A stretch of 19,465 bases of DNA from JAZDLX01 sp964538455 (lineage in GTDB: Bacteria; Electryoneota; Electryoneia; Electryoneales; Electryoneaceae), in contig CAZIDZ010000042.1 of assembly GCA_964538455.1 (NCBI GenBank), forward strand, positions 1 through 19,465. The letters are read 5' to 3'. Made by a program: the position numbers and the translations under genes. Below the pieces are notes generated by a model that saw only the letters and a program-made list of their open reading frames with translations, was not told the DNA's origin and made no database searches. Positions 15,195 to 19,465 of this stretch are shown here, in pieces; within the stretch, counting starts at the first letter, position 1, and the number at the start of each line of letters is the position of its first letter.

Positions 15195-15518
15195 GTGAAA
15201 ACGATCCACAGTGTTGACGCTTTGCAGGCGGAGGTGGACACGTCATCCGGGCTGGTGCTAGTTGTTTTTCTCGGAAACTCAGTGGATCGATTCGGCGAAG
15301 ATGAATTGCTGAAAGAACTTGAAGCGAATTATGGCAGTCGCATTCGGTTCGTCAAGGTAAGCCCGGAGGCGACGGAGGTTTGGGAAGAATTTCGCATCAG
15401 GGGAAAACCGGTCTATCTCTTTTTCCATGATGGCATTGTCATCGAACGCACGCTTGGAAGACTGGATCCACAGAATGTTGCGCTCATCATCGAAACGGTT
15501 GAGCAGAGGAGAGAATAG
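15195..15518 (+). CDS. Thioredoxin-fold protein without active-site cysteines
   Basis: A 107-residue protein with the thioredoxin pattern: strand LVLVVFLG at 20-27, helix ELLKELEANYG, strand RFVKVSPEA at 51-59, the cis-proline region IRGKPVYLFF (Pro72) at 68-77, strand IVIERTLGRL and a final helix. The usual WCGPC is replaced by GNSVD and the protein has no cysteine, so it cannot be a redox thioredoxin; a binding or chaperone-like role is inferred. The GTG at 15195 is chosen over the upstream TTG at 15156 because GGGGAG lies 5 bases before it and the length then equals a normal thioredoxin. It precedes the propeller gene by 25 bp, so the two are probably co-transcribed. No signal peptide is seen. 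Confidence 0.65.
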   Translation: MKTIHSVDALQAEVDTSSGLVLVVFLGNSVDRFGEDELLKELEANYGSRIRFVKVSPEATEVWEEFRIRGKPVYLFFHDGIVIERTLGRLDPQNVALIIETVEQRRE

Positions 15519-15543
15519 AACGACTTAAAAGCAGGGGGAGAAG

Positions 15544-17037
15544 ATGAAAACCACGATTGCTGTTTTTACCCTTGTGCTGCTGTTCACCTCAGTGGGAGCA
15601 GCGCAGACGCTTACCAAATTGAACGAAGTCTCGCTGGGCGGCCCCGTTACCGAGGAGTTCACAGATCTCGTTCATTCGCCGGATGGGGGAATCACATTTG
15701 TGGGACACCGCTACCGTCAGGTGAGCGGAACCTGGGACTTGTTGATGGTGAAAACGGACGAGGACGGCGTACAGCTTTGGGAAAAAACATACGGCGGTTC
15801 CAACGATGAAACGAGTCCCACTGTGTGTGCCATGGCGGACGGCTACGCGCTGTTCGCTGTGACCAATTCATACGGCGCCGGATCAACGGATTTCTATTTC
15901 ATCAGGACCGACCTGAATGGCGACACCTTGTGGACACGCACCTACGGTACAGAGAATAGTGAAGGTGCCAATCTCGATGCGCCACACGGTTTGGCAAATC
16001 TGGATGACGGCGGATTCATCATGTGCGGATACTGTTGGACCGGTGCCTACGCAGCGGAGAAATTGGACGCATACGTCGTCCGGATTGACCAGAATGGAGA
16101 TGAAATCTGGAATAAAAGAATAGGTGAAGAGGGCTCATTGGATGTGGTCTATAAGATCTTTCCCCAAGCGGATGGCGGCTTTGTCATGTCTGGAACGTCT
16201 ATGTCCTGGGGGGCGGACGGAAAGGAAATCTGGTTGTACAAGATGGACGCAGATGGTGACTCCGTCTGGTCCAAGCTGTTCGGAGCATCGGATGACCTTT
16301 ACGCCTTGAATGCGATTCAGGCCCGGAATGGCGACTTCATTCTGGCAGGGCGAAAGGGCGGGGCGGACGCAAGCGCCGATGTGCTCGTCGCCCGTGCGAA
16401 CGAAAGCGGCGACAGTCTCTGGATGCACACGTATGGAGGCGACGCTTATGAGCATGGCGCCGGCATCGTTGAATTTGACAACGGCCATATCGCCATTTCC
16501 GGTAGATCTGACAGCTATGGCGGAGGGGACGCCAATGGTTGGCTCTTCGTTGTCGATGAAGACGGCAACCAACTGTGCGATAAGGTATTCGGCGGTTCGG
16601 GCTCTGATCAGTTCATTAGTATGACCGAAAAGGAGACGGATGATCCCGACACCTATGAGCTGTACGTGTCCGGCCATTATGGTGGAACATCCGTTGACGG
16701 CTGGTTTGTAGACGTGCAGTACGATCCAGGCGAGACTTCGATACATCCTTACGCTGGCGCGGCGGTCCCGTCTGCCTTCACGCTGACTCCACCGTACCCA
16801 AATCCGTTCAACCCTTCTACATCGTTTATGGTAAGTCTTCCCCGGGCAGGTGATCTGACCGTCGCCTTGTTCGACGTCCTCGGAAGACAAGTTGCTACTG
16901 CCGCTAAGGGTCATTTCATCGCCGGAAATCACCGGTTCACCTTCAACGGTTCGGGTTTGACGAATGGGGTTTACTTCATCCGTGCCTCTATGCCGGGTGA
17001 GGGAGAACAGGTGAGGAAGGTGGTGCTGATGAAGTAG
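15544..17037 (+). CDS. Secreted seven-bladed beta-propeller protein with T9SS-type sorting domain
   Basis: A 497-residue exported protein. Residues 1-20 are a signal peptide (MKTTIAVFTLVLLFTSVGAA). Seven repeats of about 50 residues follow, each with the pattern GG-F-GxxxS-G-xD-lvKtDxnGDtlWxktyGg, for example TDLNGDTLWTRTYGTENSEG and MDADGDSVWSKLFGA; seven copies fit one closed propeller. The C-terminus (about 415-497: PPYPNPFNPSTSF, LFDVLGRQVA, NGVYFIRASMPG, RKVVLMK) is a T9SS type A sorting domain. GGGGGAG precedes the ATG. No catalytic residues are recognisable. It follows the thioredoxin-fold gene in an apparent two-gene operon. Its repeat type differs from the LVIVD repeats of the genes at 1023 and 17163, but the sorting domain is of the same kind. 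Confidence 0.85.
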   Translation: MKTTIAVFTLVLLFTSVGAAQTLTKLNEVSLGGPVTEEFTDLVHSPDGGITFVGHRYRQVSGTWDLLMVKTDEDGVQLWEKTYGGSNDETSPTVCAMADGYALFAVTNSYGAGSTDFYFIRTDLNGDTLWTRTYGTENSEGANLDAPHGLANLDDGGFIMCGYCWTGAYAAEKLDAYVVRIDQNGDEIWNKRIGEEGSLDVVYKIFPQADGGFVMSGTSMSWGADGKEIWLYKMDADGDSVWSKLFGASDDLYALNAIQARNGDFILAGRKGGADASADVLVARANESGDSLWMHTYGGDAYEHGAGIVEFDNGHIAISGRSDSYGGGDANGWLFVVDEDGNQLCDKVFGGSGSDQFISMTEKETDDPDTYELYVSGHYGGTSVDGWFVDVQYDPGETSIHPYAGAAVPSAFTLTPPYPNPFNPSTSFMVSLPRAGDLTVALFDVLGRQVATAAKGHFIAGNHRFTFNGSGLTNGVYFIRASMPGEGEQVRKVVLMK

Positions 17038-17065
17038 GAGTGTGGCTATGGAATGGAGTGATCGA

Positions 17066-17111
17066 GCGGGGACTGGCCCCGTGCGATTTGATCTGAGACT
17101 GCGGTCCCCGC
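17066..17111 (+). promoter_or_regulatory. Alternative hairpins in the leader between the two propeller genes
   Basis: GCGGGGAC (17066-17073) pairs perfectly with GTCCCCGC (17104-17111), but part of it (CGGGG, 17067-17071) can instead pair with the nearby CCCCG (17077-17081). The two structures exclude each other. They may end the upstream operon or form an attenuator-like leader. No T-run follows. Confidence 0.35.
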
Positions 17112-17122
17112 CCGTTAACAAG

Positions 17123-17150
17123 CAACTGCCGCACAGATGCGCGGCAGTTG
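17123..17150 (+). promoter_or_regulatory. Perfect 10-bp hairpin abutting the ribosome binding site
   Basis: CAACTGCCGC (17123-17132) pairs with GCGGCAGTTG (17141-17150) around 8 bases. The Shine-Dalgarno sequence GGGGGAGGA starts at the next base (17151) and the ATG follows at 17163. The hairpin may affect ribosome access or protect the 5' end of the message. Confidence 0.5.
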
Positions 17151-17162
17151 GGGGGAGGAAAG

Positions 17163-19465
17163 ATGAAAAAAGTCAGAACAGCGCTTTTTATCGTTATCTG
17201 CTTTGGTCTGGTCCTGCCGTTGTGCTTCGCGCAGGGAGTGGGATCCAGCAATCCGGCGACTAATTCAAGAGAAGCTTACGATGTGGGTCCGTTTGTGCCC
17301 GCCAGCCGGATGCAGCACGATCACGCACGACCCGAGAGGATAACACAGGATGACGGCGACAGCGAAAACGTCGAGCTGATCGGCAGCCTGTACAATCAAA
17401 ACTCTCATTTTTCTGCAGGTAATGTCGCCATCGCTGGTAACTATGCCTATGTAGCAGCCGGTACTTCAGGCCTTCGCGTGGTAGATGTTTCCGACCCGGC
17501 CATCCTGGCGGAGGTGGGCTTTTGCGATACGCTTGGACAGGCACGTGATGTCGCCGTAGCAGGTGAATACGCCTATGTGGCGGGGGTTGGCGGGCTTAGC
17601 GTGGTGGACATCTCAGATCCAGCCAATCCTGCCGAAGTGGGTTTTCGTGGCACGCCGGTAGGCGCCTATGGTGTCGTCGTCACAGGAGGCTACGCCTATG
17701 TCGCGGATGGGAGTGCCGGTCTTTGCGTGGTGGATGTTTCCGATCCGGCTAATCCCATGGTGGCTGGTACTTTCGGTACACCAGGATATGCCTTTGATGT
17801 CGCCGTCGCCGGTGATTATGCGTACGTAGCTGAATGGGATGACGGCCTTCGCGTGGTGGACGTCTCCGATCCAACCAATCCCACCGAGGTGGGGTACTGC
17901 GGCACATCGCATCCCCGGGGTGTCGCCGTCGCCGGGGACTACGCCTACGTAGCCGCTGATTGGGGTCTCCACATAGTTGACATCTCCGATCCGGCCAATC
18001 CCACGGAGGTCGGGTTCTGCGACACGCCAGATGATGCCTATGGTACCGCCGTCAGCGGGGATTACGCCTATGTCGCGGGTGGGGATGGCCTCAACGTGGT
18101 GGACGCCTCAGACCCAGCCAACCCCACGGTAGCGGGATTCTGCGGCACACAGGGAGGGGCCAGTTCTGTCGCCGTCGCCGCGGGCTACGCCTATGTAGCC
18201 GCTTACCGGGGCCTCCTCTTAGTTGACATCTCCGATCCATCCAATCTTTTAGAGGTGGGATACTACGACTCGCCTCCTGTGTCTGTCAAGAATGTCGCGA
18301 TTTCCGGTGATTATGCCTTCGTCGCGGGCGGAGATGGCGGCCTACGCAAGGTGGACATCTCCAATCCAGCCACTCCCAGGGATAATCCAGCTACCGCCTG
18401 GCACCATTACGAAAGTTATTGGTGCTCGGACATGTATTCTGCTGTGGATGTGGCTATCGCAGGAAATTACGCTTATGTCGTATTTGGGCGTACCGGTGTG
18501 TGTGATATGGGCGGCTTCTTTATAGGCGGTGGTCTTTGCGTTGTGGATATCTCCGATCCAGTCAATACCAAGGAGGTGGGATTAAACGACACACTGGGGG
18601 TTGCCAAAGGGGTCGCCGTCGCTGGGAACTACGCCTATATCGCGTCTTTACATTCAAACAACTGGGAGTGGCCGGGGCCAACCTTGCCAGCTTATGGTGG
18701 CCTTTGCATAATAGACATCTCCGATCCTACCAACCTTTCGGAGGTAGTAGGACTATTTGATACACCGGGGTATGCCCTGGATGTCGCAATCACCGGGGAA
18801 TACGCATACCTCGCAACAGACAGTTCCGGCCTCCGCGTGGTGGACATCTCCAACCCGATCAATCCCACAGAAGCAGGATTCTATGATACGCCAGGAGCCG
18901 CCGTTGGTGTCACCGTGGCCGGGGAATACGCGTACGTCGCAGATGGGGATGCCGGCCTTCGTGTGGTGGACATCTCCGATCCGGCCAATCCGACGGAGGT
19001 GGGATTTTGTGACACGCCGGATACTGCCAAAGGCGTTGCCATTGCCTGGGATTACGCATACGTCGCGGCTGATAGCTCCGGTCTACGGGTGATAGACATC
19101 TCCGATCCAGCTCATCCCACCGAGGTGGGATACTATGACACGCCGGGATGTTGCACTGGTGTTGCCGTCGCCGGGGAGTACATCTACGTCGCGGATGGGG
19201 ACTATTTCCACATCCTGAGGTCCACGGGAGTAATCGGCGTTGACCAGCCGGACATCTCTGCACAACCGTTCGAGTATTCCATCCGCTCCGTTTACCCCAA
19301 CCCCTTCAACCCGTCAACAACGATCTCGATCTCCCTGCCACGCTCGGCGGAGCTGAAGATGGCGGTGTACAACCTGCTCGGGCGGCAGATCGCGGAACTG
19401 GCGAACAGACGGTATCAGGCGGGGTATCACCGTTTTGTCTTCGACGGCTCAGGGCTGCCGAGCGG
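17163..19465 (+). CDS. Secreted LVIVD double beta-propeller protein with T9SS-type sorting domain (3' end cut)
   Basis: An open frame of 767 codons runs off the window without a stop. Residues 1-24 are a signal peptide (MKKVRTALFIVICFGLVLPLCFAQ). After a polar linker, about 80-690 hold fourteen LVIVD repeats of about 42 residues (VAVAGDYAYVA...GLRVVDISDPANPTEVGF), the last lacking the DISDP part, as expected for a closing blade; 14 suggests two seven-bladed propellers. Repeats 8-10 carry longer insertions (for example a cysteine-containing loop around WCSDMYS and CDMGGF). The sorting domain starts at SVYPNPFNPSTTISISLP and is cut after SGLPS, about 20 residues short of the end by comparison with the two complete copies. 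It is a close structural relative of the protein at 1023-5972 without the Ig part. GGGGGAGGA precedes the ATG. Confidence 0.88.
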   Translation, partial: MKKVRTALFIVICFGLVLPLCFAQGVGSSNPATNSREAYDVGPFVPASRMQHDHARPERITQDDGDSENVELIGSLYNQNSHFSAGNVAIAGNYAYVAAGTSGLRVVDVSDPAILAEVGFCDTLGQARDVAVAGEYAYVAGVGGLSVVDISDPANPAEVGFRGTPVGAYGVVVTGGYAYVADGSAGLCVVDVSDPANPMVAGTFGTPGYAFDVAVAGDYAYVAEWDDGLRVVDVSDPTNPTEVGYCGTSHPRGVAVAGDYAYVAADWGLHIVDISDPANPTEVGFCDTPDDAYGTAVSGDYAYVAGGDGLNVVDASDPANPTVAGFCGTQGGASSVAVAAGYAYVAAYRGLLLVDISDPSNLLEVGYYDSPPVSVKNVAISGDYAFVAGGDGGLRKVDISNPATPRDNPATAWHHYESYWCSDMYSAVDVAIAGNYAYVVFGRTGVCDMGGFFIGGGLCVVDISDPVNTKEVGLNDTLGVAKGVAVAGNYAYIASLHSNNWEWPGPTLPAYGGLCIIDISDPTNLSEVVGLFDTPGYALDVAITGEYAYLATDSSGLRVVDISNPINPTEAGFYDTPGAAVGVTVAGEYAYVADGDAGLRVVDISDPANPTEVGFCDTPDTAKGVAIAWDYAYVAADSSGLRVIDISDPAHPTEVGYYDTPGCCTGVAVAGEYIYVADGDYFHILRSTGVIGVDQPDISAQPFEYSIRSVYPNPFNPSTTISISLPRSAELKMAVYNLLGRQIAELANRRYQAGYHRFVFDGSGLPS

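Noticed and set aside
17163..19260. Regular 126-bp DNA periodicity as a possible non-coding tandem repeat
   Set aside because: It is fully explained by in-frame LVIVD repeats of about 42 residues in one uninterrupted reading frame.

Overview
The window looks like chromosomal DNA of an uncultured or little-studied bacterium of the Fibrobacterota-Chlorobiota-Bacteroidota (FCB) superphylum or a related candidate phylum. The clue is three large secreted beta-propeller proteins that carry, or begin, a C-terminal YPNPFNP sorting domain of the type IX secretion (T9SS) type A family; two end in RKVVLMK and the third is cut by the window edge. A 1293-residue membrane-anchored sensor with propeller and Y_Y_Y domains fits the same group. 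Base composition is moderate in GC. The phylum cannot be fixed without a search, and no T9SS machinery gene is present here.

Layout: (1) 1-739, an IS200-like REP-associated tyrosine transposase (RAYT) gene on the minus strand inside a GGGGACAGTATA inverted repeat. (2) 1023-5972, a 1649-residue secreted protein with two LVIVD propellers, Ig/FN3-like domains with near-identical 750-bp tandem duplications, and a sorting domain; a good terminator follows. (3) 6318-6690, a small GIY-YIG nuclease gene between perfect 28-bp inverted repeats. (4) 6808-8509 on the minus strand, a secreted CsgG-like/formylglycine-generating-enzyme (FGE)-fold protein whose C-terminus resembles the variable region of a diversity-generating retroelement (DGR) target. 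It is followed by GC-rich hairpins and a broken fragment that resembles a DGR-associated HRDC-type accessory protein. No reverse transcriptase or template repeat is in the window. (5) 8786-10216 on the minus strand, an intact GC-rich aldehyde dehydrogenase. (6) 10773-14654, a one-protein sensor-activator: periplasmic propeller, Y_Y_Y domain, membrane segment, PAS, sigma-54 AAA+ domain and Fis-type HTH. (7) 14655-15194, a gene-free stretch with a MITE-like element, spaced repeats and a hairpin. (8) 15195-17037, an apparent operon of a cysteine-free thioredoxin-fold protein and a seven-bladed secreted propeller protein. (9) 17163 to the window end, a third propeller protein with 14 LVIVD repeats, cut inside its sorting domain.

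The main theme is cell-surface or extracellular repeat proteins in a region seeded with palindromic mobile elements. The most interesting candidates are the possible orphan DGR target with its remnant, the propeller/sigma-54 activator fusion, the GIY-YIG cassette, and the duplicated Ig units with divergent inserts. Functional links between the genes are inference from proximity.
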